Origin: Thermoplasmata archaeon
GTDB lineage: Archaea > Thermoplasmatota > Thermoplasmata > Thermoplasmatales > Thermoplasmataceae
Direction of reading: 5' to 3'
Assembly (NCBI GenBank): GCA_021846695.1
Contig: JAJZWN010000003.1
Coordinates: 1-63,490 of the forward strand
Length of the DNA stretch: 63,490 nucleotides
This document shows positions 8,588 through 16,654 of this stretch, in pieces. The notes beneath the pieces were generated by a model. It did no database searches, was not told where the DNA came from, and saw only the letters and a list, made by a program, of their open reading frames with translations. Position 1 is the first letter of the stretch; every line of letters starts with the position of its first letter. A program made the position numbers and the translations under genes.

Positions 8588-9360
8588 TTTATGGAATCCC
8601 TCAATGAATCGAGAAGGTTATCAAGGTCTTCATCCCCTGTTAATTTCAGGAATATTCCCTCAAGGTCGTTATTGCTGGAACCTGCCTCTTCCTTGAGCTG
8701 GGCCAGATTTCCTGTCCCTGCAATGTTCCCGTTATAGAGTATGGAAATTGTATCACACACAGTTTCTGCTATTTCCATTATATGCGTTGAGAAAATTACG
8801 GTTTTCCCCCTGGCGGTTATATCTTTAAGCAGCTCCTTTATTATTTTGGATGATTTTGGATCAAGCCCGTTCATGCCCTCATCCATTACTATTACCTGAG
8901 GATCATGTATAAGGGATCCTATGATAGCAACTTTCTGTTTTGTTCCGAAAGAGAGAGACCCTATGAATTCATCTAGATATTTTCCTATTTCCAGTGCATT
9001 TGCGAATGCGTTAATCCGGTCCCTGAGTGCGTGCTCATCTATTTTAAATACAGATGCCAGAAAATTAAAGTATTCAACAGGTGTCAATGACTCATAAAGT
9101 GCAGGTGTTTCTGGTATATAGCCTGTTATCGATTTTATGGCATCTGGATTTTCCCTGACTGAGATGCCATTGACAGATACATCCCCGGATGAGGCAGGCA
9201 GTATTCCTGCTATTATCTTTAGAAGCGTTGTTTTTCCTGACCCATTAGGTCCGAGCACACCATATATCTGACCACTCTGAATTGATAAGTTTATGCCATT
9301 CAGTGCATTGGTGGTACCATAACGCTTGTAAATATTATTTATTTCTATGGTGTTCAACAC
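8584..9360 (-). CDS. ABC transporter ATP-binding protein (exporter type)
   Basis: A 258-residue nucleotide-binding subunit with all functional elements: Walker A GPNGSGKTT (37-45), Q-loop region GYIPETPALYE, a variant signature LSFGTKQKV (136-144) instead of LSGGQ, Walker B VIVMDE (157-161) and the switch His193 in STHIME. The SFGTKQK signature is typical of ABC-2/CcmA-like exporter ATPases. Translational coupling to the following permease indicates one complex. An upstream TATA-like TATTTATAATAT (plus-strand about 9378-9389) fits leaderless expression of the pair. Confidence 0.93.
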   Translation of the reverse strand: MLNTIEINNIYKRYGTTNALNGINLSIQSGQIYGVLGPNGSGKTTLLKIIAGILPASSGDVSVNGISVRENPDAIKSITGYIPETPALYESLTPVEYFNFLASVFKIDEHALRDRINAFANALEIGKYLDEFIGSLSFGTKQKVAIIGSLIHDPQVIVMDEGMNGLDPKSSKIIKELLKDITARGKTVIFSTHIMEIAETVCDTISILYNGNIAGTGNLAQLKEEAGSSNNDLEGIFLKLTGDEDLDNLLDSLRDSIK

Positions 9361-9427
9361 TATAAATAGTGAGCGATATTATAAATATTTTTGTTGCTAT
9401 TAGATTATTTGCTGGCTTATTATAAAA

Positions 9428-10417
9428 TTATAATAAAGATATATGGAATATTAAATGGAATATTTCCCCGGCAGTAAATGTAACAGCAGCGGCTCCCAGT
9501 GCCAGCACCGCTGCCCTAAGGCCAGATTTCAGTATTGGAGTGTTCAGCGAGAGAGCCACGATAGAATTTGAAATGCCCTGTGCAACAAAAACAAGGATTA
9601 CTGCAAGAATAACTGCTATGAATTTAGAGAAGAATATAAACGGCAGTATGGGTATAATAGCCCCGGTAATATATGAAAGCGCTGTATTCAGTGCTGAGTT
9701 TGTCGCCTCTGATGAATAACGATCTATCATTTTCTGGACACCCTTGCTTTTAGAGAATATATGCTTCCTGTTGAGCATGGCAATTTTATATTCAGATTCT
9801 GATTTCTGGGCCAGGTAAGCGCCCAGGGTCATGCTGAATGTCCCACTGATTCCCACAACAACGCCGCTCAGTGCAATATCTATATGGCTGGTGATTATGG
9901 CAGAAAGACCGGCAAGTGTGGCAAGAACCTCTACTAACCCGTCGCTCATACCATACAGGAAATCCCTGCTCTTTTGAATATTCTTTACACTGCTCGAAAT
10001 TTTATTTGCGAATATTTCCTCATGTTGCATTTCTGAGACTATAAGCTCGTTGACTTTGTTCCTGTATTTATCATCCTCTGTATAATTATCTAAATATTCC
10101 TTATATTTTTTAATGGACTGGTATTCTCCATGTTCCAGAAGATTAATAATCAGGCTGCCACCTATCAGATTTCTTATTATTTTCATGAAAACATACTTTA
10201 TCTTCCTGTAGGATACTTTATTGATATCCACATTTGTTGACTTTAATTCCTGGCCCCAAAAATTTGCATGTTCATTCTCTGTAGTTGCCAGTTTCCGGAA
10301 GTCTTCCTTCAACTCAGGGTCCCTGGTTTTTCTGTAGAGGTAAGTATAAAATACCATATCGGTTAATTCATCACGTAAAAATTTTAGCTGATATTTGGTA
10401 TTGGTGTCTGTAGCCAT
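9428..10417 (-). CDS. Ferritin-like / VIT1 fusion membrane protein, probable iron (or manganese) exporter
   Basis: A 329-residue two-domain protein. Residues 1-145 form a ferritin-like four-helix unit with a full set of di-iron ligands: Glu17, Glu47-x-x-His50, Glu95 and Glu129-x-x-His132. Residues 150-329 are a VIT1/CCC1 domain with the family's FLYGMSDGLVEVLATLAG first helix, the SMTLGAYLAQKSESEY helix and three further membrane segments. This architecture is that of MbfA-type proteins, described in bacteria as iron exporters whose ferritin-like domain senses or loads Fe(II). Export of excess iron would suit life in iron-rich acid. Mn2+ is an alternative substrate. A TTTTATAT box lies 20-27 bases upstream of the start. 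Confidence 0.85.
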   Translation of the reverse strand: MATDTNTKYQLKFLRDELTDMVFYTYLYRKTRDPELKEDFRKLATTENEHANFWGQELKSTNVDINKVSYRKIKYVFMKIIRNLIGGSLIINLLEHGEYQSIKKYKEYLDNYTEDDKYRNKVNELIVSEMQHEEIFANKISSSVKNIQKSRDFLYGMSDGLVEVLATLAGLSAIITSHIDIALSGVVVGISGTFSMTLGAYLAQKSESEYKIAMLNRKHIFSKSKGVQKMIDRYSSEATNSALNTALSYITGAIIPILPFIFFSKFIAVILAVILVFVAQGISNSIVALSLNTPILKSGLRAAVLALGAAAVTFTAGEIFHLIFHISLL

Positions 10418-10489
10418 ATAATGTTATAATATAATTATATAAAAGTCCTTTCAGGAAGTTCGGTATGCCTATTGAAATTATTAGCCGGA

Positions 10490-11854
10490 CTACTTTATAT
10501 ATTTAAAATCTGATAGGTCATATAATAAATAATTACCTTTTATTCTCTCTTTTCCTTTTATTTTCTTTGCAATTATTCCATATCTTTCTGTTCTATTTTC
10601 ATGCCATTCGAAGCTTTTAGCCTTCTCCCTCAATTTCAATAATGTATTGTTTAAATCTTGCTCATTCAGTTCTTTCCATTTACACTCATAAAAGGTTATT
10701 TGATTAGTTTTATTGTTTATTGTTATGATGTCTATCCCAATGTCTTTGTACCACCATTTCCCTATTCTGTCAAATTCTTGATTTTTTTTATTCAGCTCTA
10801 ATAGGAATTGAATTGAAATATATTCAAAGATATGCCCAATATAAGTATTTATATTTTCATTGATTATATTAATTAACATGTTTTCATTTCCCATTTCAAT
10901 CAAATTATAATTAGGATATATATACCTGAAATAGAAATTGAACATGTTATCTTTCAATAAGTATATACCTTTCCTGCTTTTAGTAGATGTTATAGGAATC
11001 TCTCTCCTGATATAATCCAGATCAATTAATACGCTGATATATTTACTTGTTAGGTTCCTCTGTAGCCCAGTATAGCTAATTATTTCACCTAATGCAGTCT
11101 TTCCTGATGAAATTGCCTCCAGTATTGAAAAATAATATCTGGGTTCCTTTAACTCTTCCTTTAATAAAAACAATACATCCTGATTGATAAAAGAGTCAAT
11201 TTTCAGAAAGGTGTTCATAATATTGTCAGTAAAGCTTTTGGTTTTATTTACTTCCATTATATATGCAGGTGTTCCGCCGTAAACACTATAGTACTTAACA
11301 GCAAGTTCCGGATCGCCGAAGTAACGTAACACCTCAACAAATGGAAATTCTTTTAATGTTATCTGCCCGGTTCTTCTTCCATATAATGGAGATTTATAAT
11401 CAGATAAATTTTCCATCATGGATATATTGGATCCAGAAAGTATAAGAAATATTCTTGTGTTATTCAATTTATTGTCCCAGTAATCCTGCAGAATGGATTG
11501 TAATGACTTATTATTAAGAGCATATGGAAATTCATCTATTGCTATTATTGATTTTTCATGTAAAGTATTTTTATATAGATATTCGAAGAAGGAATCCCAG
11601 CTTTTTATGGAATTTTTAATTATAAAATCATCATGAAAATAATTTCCCAGAATAACAGAAAACCTTTCAAGCATTAATTTTTCTGATTCCTCCCTGCAGG
11701 TAAGCAAAACACCTTTATGTTCATTTATACATTTTTTGATTAATTCTGTTTTTCCTATCCTTCTTCTACCGGTTATCAAAACCAGTTCTGCCCTAGATCT
11801 GCTATATGCTGAGGAAAGCATATTCAGCTCATTTTTCCTGTCTATAAAAAGCAT
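10490..11854 (-). CDS. Archaeal ATPase with C-terminal DUF234 (nuclease-fold) domain
   Basis: A 454-residue member of the archaeal STAND/AAA-type ATPase family. Visible are Walker A GRRRIGKT (29-36), Walker B IIAIDEFP (about 103-110), sensor-like LILSGSN, a winged-helix region around 240-300 and a C-terminal DUF234 domain. The segment DIGIDIITINNK...FYECKWK in that domain resembles the D...ExK core of PD-(D/E)XK nucleases. The biological role of these ATPases is unknown; they are scattered, often strain-variable genes. This one looks richer in A/T and in Asn, Lys and Ile than its neighbours, which suggests transfer. Its promoter carries a palindrome over the TATA region, so autoregulation is plausible. 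Confidence 0.85.
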   Translation of the reverse strand: MLFIDRKNELNMLSSAYSRSRAELVLITGRRRIGKTELIKKCINEHKGVLLTCREESEKLMLERFSVILGNYFHDDFIIKNSIKSWDSFFEYLYKNTLHEKSIIAIDEFPYALNNKSLQSILQDYWDNKLNNTRIFLILSGSNISMMENLSDYKSPLYGRRTGQITLKEFPFVEVLRYFGDPELAVKYYSVYGGTPAYIMEVNKTKSFTDNIMNTFLKIDSFINQDVLFLLKEELKEPRYYFSILEAISSGKTALGEIISYTGLQRNLTSKYISVLIDLDYIRREIPITSTKSRKGIYLLKDNMFNFYFRYIYPNYNLIEMGNENMLINIINENINTYIGHIFEYISIQFLLELNKKNQEFDRIGKWWYKDIGIDIITINNKTNQITFYECKWKELNEQDLNNTLLKLREKAKSFEWHENRTERYGIIAKKIKGKERIKGNYLLYDLSDFKYIK

Positions 11855-11862
11855 ATATACTC

Positions 11863-11889
11863 TAAAGTATATTACTTTAAAGTATATTA
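11863..11889. promoter_or_regulatory. Candidate operator: 12-bp palindrome within tandem TAAAGTATATTA repeats
   Basis: Two copies of TAAAGTATATTA start at 11863 and 11878 (15-base period). Between and overlapping them is the perfect palindrome TACTTTAAAGTA (11873-11884). It lies 19-30 bases upstream of the ATPase start at 11854, where this genome places its TATA box. A dimeric repressor bound here would block TBP. Confidence 0.5.
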
Positions 11890-12009
11890 ATTATATATAA
11901 CGTATTACAATGTATGATTGCATATCTATGATAATTAATAACAAAAATGGAGGGCCTAAATTTATTTAGATAATTTAATAATATTATTTAAATGTCTTAA
12001 TAAGAAAGT

Positions 12010-12018
12010 ATTTAATTA
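12010..12018 (+). promoter_or_regulatory. TATA-like box of the aminotransferase gene
   Basis: ATTTAATTA sits about 19-27 bases before the ATG at 12037. The rest of the 182-bp spacer to the divergent ATPase gene is AT-rich without other recognisable signals. Confidence 0.4.
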
Positions 12019-12036
12019 TCCTACCATTATATTTAT

Positions 12037-13389
12037 ATGAACGGTAGTGGAGTATTAAAAGGTGTGAAAATAGTTACAGACCTGCCAGGACCAAGGGCAA
12101 AACAGGTTATTGCAGAGGATGAAAAATACCTTGCAACCTCTACCAAGTCCCTGCCGGTTGTTGCTTCAAGAGGATATGGTTGTTATATAGAAGATGTTGA
12201 TAAAAATGTATTTCTAGATTTTTCCAGCGGTATCAGCACAACAAATATAGGATACGGTAATGAATATGTAATTTCTAGGGTTGAGAACCAGTTGCATAAG
12301 CTCTGGCATTTTGCCGGAACAGACTTCTTTTATGAGGAGCAGGTAGAGGCTGCCAAGGCACTCATCGGTGTGGCACCGGGAAGCCATGATAAAAAGGTAT
12401 TCTATGCAAATAGTGGAGCCGAAAGCAATGAAGCATCCCTGAAACTCGCCAGGAGTTATACAAAAAGGCCCCAGTTTATAGGCTTTATCGGAGGATTCCA
12501 TGGAAGAACCATGGGTGCTCTTGCTTTCACGGCCTCACAGCCTGTGCATCATGAGGGTTTCTTCCCTGAAATGAACGGCGTCACACATATACCATTTCCT
12601 GACCCGTACAGAAATCCTTTCAATATAGATGGATATGAGAATCCAGAAGATCTTACCAACGCGGTGCTGGATTATCTGGAGGATTATGTTTTCGGCAGGT
12701 TCCTTCCCTCCAACAGTGTTGCCGGGATACTCGTTGAGCCGATACAGGGGGAAGGCGGATATATAGTGCCACCGAAGGATTTCCATAAAAAACTCATGGA
12801 ACTGGCACATGATAATGAAATACTCTACATAATGGATGAGGTACAGACAGGGTTCGGAAGAACCGGAACTTTCTTTGCCTCTGAATACTTTGATGTTGAC
12901 CCGGATATTATGTCAGTTGCAAAATCCATAGCATCGGGTATACCCATGGGTGCATCTGTTGTCAAAAGCAAGTATGATTTCGAAAAATCTGGACTGCATT
13001 CAAACACATTCGGCGGGAATCTTCTTGCTGCAGTTGCCAGCAGGGCAACCATTGAAGAGATCAAAAACAGGGATATGCTTACAAATTCTAAAAACGTGGG
13101 AAACTATCTGAATAAAAGACTGGGAGAGCTCAGTGAAAAATATGATGCCATAGGCGATGTTAGGGGGCTGGGGCTCATGCAGGCGATAGACTTTGTCAAA
13201 AATAGAAGGACGAAGGCACATTTTGCAGCACTTAGAGATAAAACAATTGAAAATGCGTATAAAAGGGGATTGATACTTCTGGGCGCCGGAGAAAGTGCCA
13301 TAAGGTTCATACCACCCCTGATAATAAATGAGAAACAGGTAGATGAGGCCATTGATATACTGGACAGTTCCATAAAGGCAGGCCTATGA
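12037..13389 (+). CDS. gabT: Class III PLP-dependent aminotransferase (4-aminobutyrate aminotransferase / archaeal racemase group)
   Basis: A 450-residue fold-type I PLP enzyme. The cofactor Lys296 is in SVAKSIASG, the PLP-ring Asp267 is in MDEVQTGFGRTG, and the phosphate-binding SGAESNEASLK (126-136) and GGFHGRTMGAL are intact. The N-terminal LPGPRAKQVIAEDEKYL is typical of a hyperthermophile/acidophile archaeal clade. Members of that clade have been described as GABA or ornithine aminotransferases or as broad-substrate amino acid racemases, so substrate choice is open. It converges with the Hjc-like gene, overlapping it by 6 bp. Confidence 0.9.
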   Translation: MNGSGVLKGVKIVTDLPGPRAKQVIAEDEKYLATSTKSLPVVASRGYGCYIEDVDKNVFLDFSSGISTTNIGYGNEYVISRVENQLHKLWHFAGTDFFYEEQVEAAKALIGVAPGSHDKKVFYANSGAESNEASLKLARSYTKRPQFIGFIGGFHGRTMGALAFTASQPVHHEGFFPEMNGVTHIPFPDPYRNPFNIDGYENPEDLTNAVLDYLEDYVFGRFLPSNSVAGILVEPIQGEGGYIVPPKDFHKKLMELAHDNEILYIMDEVQTGFGRTGTFFASEYFDVDPDIMSVAKSIASGIPMGASVVKSKYDFEKSGLHSNTFGGNLLAAVASRATIEEIKNRDMLTNSKNVGNYLNKRLGELSEKYDAIGDVRGLGLMQAIDFVKNRRTKAHFAALRDKTIENAYKRGLILLGAGESAIRFIPPLIINEKQVDEAIDILDSSIKAGL

Positions 13390-13899
13390 ATTAAGATAGG
13401 ATATAAGCGTTGTCAGCGGGAGCCCTTCCTCCCATTTCAAAATAAAATTCCCTGTTTTTGTTATTTTCTGTTTCGGAAGGAGTTCATACAGCCCCCTCAT
13501 TTTTCCCCTGTATTCGTAATCACTTTCTATTGAAAAGAACCTCCAGAAATCACCCTTATAGTTCTTGAGCCGGTATGCGTATGTTATAAAAAGTCCAGAG
13601 GAAATGCACCTGTTATGAAGTTTCACCGCCTGTTCCTGTTTTGTCCCTGAGGATTCACTGAATGCGAGCTGTGTCCTGGATGAGGATTTTACTTCTATAA
13701 CCAGTGAATAATCATCCCTGAGTGCAACCAGGTCTGCACCGAATGAACCTGCTGCCCTTGCCACATAAAATGGCCTGTCCATTATTGTATATACAGTATC
13801 CCTTGATACAGGATCAAGATTCTTGCCAATTCTTTCCACAGTATTCTTTGTGCCATTCAGAATGTTCATTAATTCCCTTTCATATATGCTGCCATTCAT
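13384..13899 (-). CDS. hjc: Holliday junction resolvase Hjc-like nuclease
   Basis: A 171-residue protein of the PD-(D/E)XK fold. The Hjc catalytic set can be placed: Glu in SIYEREL (7-9), Asp56 in GSFGADLVAL, and Glu69-x-Lys71 in LVIEVKSSS, with Arg48 before the AGS turn and the later KQEQAVKL helix. Hjc cuts four-way junctions during recombinational repair. It is longer than the usual 120-140 residues; the extra C-terminal 45 residues (KGDFWRFFSIE onward) are lineage-specific. The start codon lies 10 bp after the stop of the upstream thioesterase gene. Confidence 0.85.
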   Translation of the reverse strand: MNGSIYERELMNILNGTKNTVERIGKNLDPVSRDTVYTIMDRPFYVARAAGSFGADLVALRDDYSLVIEVKSSSRTQLAFSESSGTKQEQAVKLHNRCISSGLFITYAYRLKNYKGDFWRFFSIESDYEYRGKMRGLYELLPKQKITKTGNFILKWEEGLPLTTLISYLNS

Positions 13900-13909
13900 T
13901 GTTATCAGC

Positions 13910-14392
13910 TTAATGCAGGCTATTTTTTATATCTTTCAATAGCTGTAATCTATGTTCGGACCTTAATTTACCCTCGTTGAATTTCACTTTTTCAGCGTCA
14001 TTCTCCAGAGTTAACTGTGGTACCTCGGCAGCATGGCCGTTCTCATTCAGCGCAACATATGTAAAGAATGCCCTTGTTGTAACATTGGTAGTTCCTGTGG
14101 TCACATTTTCAGAGGATACATCTATTTCTATTTCCATGGTTGATTTAGTAGTAAAAGTAACAAAGGAATGCAGATGTACTATGTATCCCAGTTTAATGGG
14201 AGAAAGAAAGAATAGATTATCTATGCTCCCAGTTACCACCTTCATTCTGCTATGCTTGAAAGCTGTTATGCTGCCTATATTATCCATCCATTCAACAAGC
14301 CTTCCTCCGTAAAGGTCCCCGAACATGTTGGTATCTCCGGGAAGAACAATAATTTCGGAATGTACTTCAGATTCGCTAACCTTTTTTCCCAT
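13910..14392 (-). CDS. Hotdog-fold acyl-CoA thioesterase
   Basis: A 160-residue single hotdog domain of the BACH/YciA acyl-CoA hydrolase type. The GDTNMFGDLYGGRLVEWMDNIG segment (19-40) holds the family's N/D-containing active-site helix and is followed by the five-stranded sheet. It would hydrolyse fatty or branched acyl-CoA to free acid and CoA. Whether it serves acyl-CoA turnover or detoxification is unknown. The next gene on this strand is hjc, 10 bp away; a functional tie is not expected. Confidence 0.88.
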   Translation of the reverse strand: MGKKVSESEVHSEIIVLPGDTNMFGDLYGGRLVEWMDNIGSITAFKHSRMKVVTGSIDNLFFLSPIKLGYIVHLHSFVTFTTKSTMEIEIDVSSENVTTGTTNVTTRAFFTYVALNENGHAAEVPQLTLENDAEKVKFNEGKLRSEHRLQLLKDIKNSLH

Positions 14393-14454
14393 ACCAGCTT
14401 ATTGCAGATAATTTAATAATCTTATCATATATGCACAGTTATCGATGATTTCCC

Positions 14455-15231
14455 ATGGGAAGGTTTGTAATAGCAGTAGATGGCATGAATCCAGGCATAA
14501 ACAGCGATCACCAGGTTACCGGAAGGCTGGAGAGTATTTTCACTAGCACGGGAAAAATAATATCGGAAAATGAGGTGGCGCTTGTATTAATGAATATGGA
14601 AAATACATACACAGTCATGAAGATTATACTGGACACTGTGAACAACTACGACAGGGTAAAGTACATAAACGGTTATTCCAGGGATATAATAAGTATTTTT
14701 ACAAGAGTTGAAGTAAGTCAGCCTGGAGGAACAGATGGTAATGAATATTCAAGCGTATCAAATGGGAAAGATGCAGGAAGACCATTGCCATCTTCCAATG
14801 CCAGTCATCTTGAACCAGTTGATATACTGGAGAAGTCAGCCATAATGAATCTCATGGCCGATGGTTATCTTCCACTCATATCTGCACCAGGCGCGCCTGT
14901 AGTGAAAAATTTGCAGTATTACAGTTCGGTTAAGGGAACTGTAGAATCAAATATGTATTCATCACTGCTGGCAACGCTTATAGAGGCTGATACCCTGATG
15001 GTTATAACAAATGCTCCTTTAGATCCCTTAAACACATGGCATAACAATAACAGTGGCGTAATAAAAATGGATTACATGGGCTTGCAGGAAAAGTATATGT
15101 CAGGATATTATAAGGATACGGGTTTAGGAAGCATGATAAAAGCTATTATAAGCTTCATTTCTAAAGGCGGGAGCAGGTCATTAATAATACCGGCTGGCAG
15201 AATGGACCGCGGCATAGAGATCTCGCGTTAA
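14455..15231 (+). CDS. Degenerate carbamate-kinase-like protein (amino acid kinase fold)
   Basis: A 258-residue protein whose order of segments follows carbamate kinase, but with the key residues changed. The N-terminal ALGGNAL loop appears as VIAVDGMNPG. The GGGGIPVV glycine motif has become ISAPGAPVV (about 153-161). The DKDLAS...LGAD...LTDV block reads VESNMYSSLLATLIEADTLMVITNA, and the C-terminal GSMGPK...GGKRAII block is GLGSMIKAIISFISKGGSRSLI. It is about 50 residues shorter than true carbamate kinases. I infer loss of phosphotransfer chemistry, or a new role; function is not known. Its stop overlaps the end of the convergent thymidine kinase gene by 4 bp. Confidence 0.6.
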   Translation: MGRFVIAVDGMNPGINSDHQVTGRLESIFTSTGKIISENEVALVLMNMENTYTVMKIILDTVNNYDRVKYINGYSRDIISIFTRVEVSQPGGTDGNEYSSVSNGKDAGRPLPSSNASHLEPVDILEKSAIMNLMADGYLPLISAPGAPVVKNLQYYSSVKGTVESNMYSSLLATLIEADTLMVITNAPLDPLNTWHNNNSGVIKMDYMGLQEKYMSGYYKDTGLGSMIKAIISFISKGGSRSLIIPAGRMDRGIEISR

Positions 15232-15842
15232 GCCTGTTCCATATCTCTATTAATTTCAGTTTCTTCAGGATATACAAAGCATTTTCTGCATCGTGGTTCA
15301 TAGCTTTCAGTGCCGCCGATTTTTATCTGTTCTCCGAATACTTCCTTTCCATTCATGACCCTCTGGGTGAATGTAGCATCCTCACCACATTTTGCACATA
15401 CAGCTGTTAAGGAATAAACCTGATCTGCACGTGCGATTATTTCCATTGATGTTTTAAACGGAGATCCGGTATGGTTTTTATTCAGGGCTGCAACATAGAC
15501 AATTTTATCCTCACTGGCTATCCTGTCGGCAACTTCAGGAAGTATGGAATCATGATCCCAGAACTGTGCCTCATCTATTCCTATTACATCCACATTTTTT
15601 GATAGTTCATACATTTTTTTGACCCCATCATTATCTGTATTAAGAACAATAGCAGGTAATCTCATGCCCTTGTGGGTTGTGACAAATGTGGTATCATATC
15701 TTTTATCTATTTCTGGTTTAAAAAGCAGTGTATTCCTTCCAGCCAGGATTTCCCGCTCAAGAAGCTCGATTAATCTTGATGTCTTTCCAGAAAACATGGG
15801 GCCGGTTATAAGCACCAATCTGCCCATACTAATATTCTTCAT
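15228..15842 (-). CDS. tdk: Thymidine kinase (type II)
   Basis: Salvages thymidine to dTMP with ATP. The 204-residue protein has P-loop GPMFSGKT (14-21), the catalytic Glu91 in IDEAQFWD, and a treble-clef zinc site of Cys149/Cys152 (CAKC) and Cys185/Cys188 (CRKC). The GGTESYEPRC lasso loop that holds thymidine is also present. An in-frame Met at residue 6 (MGRLVLITG) is an equally good start and would suit the family's usual N-terminus. Thymidylate kinase, the next enzyme, is encoded at 44.1 kb. Confidence 0.95.
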   Translation of the reverse strand: MKNISMGRLVLITGPMFSGKTSRLIELLEREILAGRNTLLFKPEIDKRYDTTFVTTHKGMRLPAIVLNTDNDGVKKMYELSKNVDVIGIDEAQFWDHDSILPEVADRIASEDKIVYVAALNKNHTGSPFKTSMEIIARADQVYSLTAVCAKCGEDATFTQRVMNGKEVFGEQIKIGGTESYEPRCRKCFVYPEETEINRDMEQA

Positions 15843-15993
15843 ACCATTGTATTGTTAAGTTGTATATGTTTTTCACTGTGAGATTCCATGGTGCGTTATT
15901 TCTATTCCAGAACCACCATAAAATCTGGATTAAATGTATTTTAGAAAATATTATGTGGATGGAAATAATAATGAATGCATAGAGGGTGGATTA

Positions 15994-16293
15994 ATGGAGG
16001 CAGAGATAACAAATTTCAGGGAATATTATGATAATAAGATTATAACGGCGTTAATAGGCATAGAGGCTGATGTAAACAATGTTGACAACATAGGCAGGAT
16101 CATAGGAGAAAACAAGAATGTGGAGGAAATTTTTGTTGTAACAGGTGAATATGACCTGATTATTAAGGTGAGATTCCCTGACTATATTGCCCTTGAGAAG
16201 TTTATAGTTAATAACCTTAATGCCATACAGGGGATAAGAAGATCCAAAACAATGATGGTACTGTCCATCATCAAGGATATTTATATGAGGTGA
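15994..16293 (+). CDS. Stand-alone Lrp/AsnC ligand-binding (RAM) domain protein
   Basis: A 99-residue protein made only of the RAM domain: the ITALIGIEAD strand, a helix over NNVDNIGRII, VEEIFVVTGEYDLIIKVRF, IALEKFIVNNLNAIQGIRRSKTMMVLS. No DNA-binding helix-turn-helix is attached. Such proteins form ring oligomers that bind amino acids and may modulate full-length Lrp regulators. I start at 15994 (MEAEITNF), which follows GGTGGA at a three-base spacing; the 20 residues encoded upstream from 15934 do not fit the domain. UPF0147 follows 4 bp downstream. Confidence 0.8.
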   Translation: MEAEITNFREYYDNKIITALIGIEADVNNVDNIGRIIGENKNVEEIFVVTGEYDLIIKVRFPDYIALEKFIVNNLNAIQGIRRSKTMMVLSIIKDIYMR

Positions 16294-16297
16294 GACC

Positions 16298-16555
16298 ATG
16301 GATGAAGATTTGTATAATGAAGTTATGGCATTGATGGATGATCTGGAGGATGATTCTTCCATACCCAGAAATGTGAGAAAGATGTCTTCGGACGCAAAGG
16401 AGAAAATGAAGGATACAAAGGAAAGCCTGGACCTTAGGTGTGCCACTGTCATATCAGAGCTTGATGATATATCAAATGACCCTAATGTGCCTTCCCATGG
16501 AAGGGCAGCTATTTATACCATAATAAGCAAACTTGAAGCCCTTGCGAAATCATGA
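16298..16555 (+). CDS. UPF0147 family protein
   Basis: An 85-residue all-helical archaeal protein matching UPF0147 along its length, including the SSIPRNVRKMSSDAKEKM and RCATVISELDDISNDPNVPSHGR segments with the repeated IPR/VPSHGR pattern. Its function is not known. A strong GAGGTGA Shine-Dalgarno overlaps the stop of the RAM-domain gene just upstream, so both come from one transcript. A run of nine T residues downstream may end it. Confidence 0.9.
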   Translation: MDEDLYNEVMALMDDLEDDSSIPRNVRKMSSDAKEKMKDTKESLDLRCATVISELDDISNDPNVPSHGRAAIYTIISKLEALAKS

Positions 16556-16599
16556 GTTATATGGCGGTATAAGAAAAACCTTTATTTTTATTATATTAA

Positions 16600-16608
16600 T
16601 TTTTTTTT
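16600..16608 (+). terminator. Poly-T terminator candidate after UPF0147
   Basis: Nine consecutive T residues follow the RAM-UPF0147 operon, 45 bp after its stop and before the promoter region of the next gene. Archaeal RNA polymerase terminates at such T-tracts without needing a hairpin. Confidence 0.45.
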
Positions 16609-16654
16609 GTATAGTTAAATATATATAACATTATAATATTATTATACGATTGAA

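Noticed and set aside
12214..13373. Several minus-strand frames opposite the aminotransferase
   Set aside because: They are shadows of a gene with complete PLP-enzyme motifs and carry no recognisable domains.
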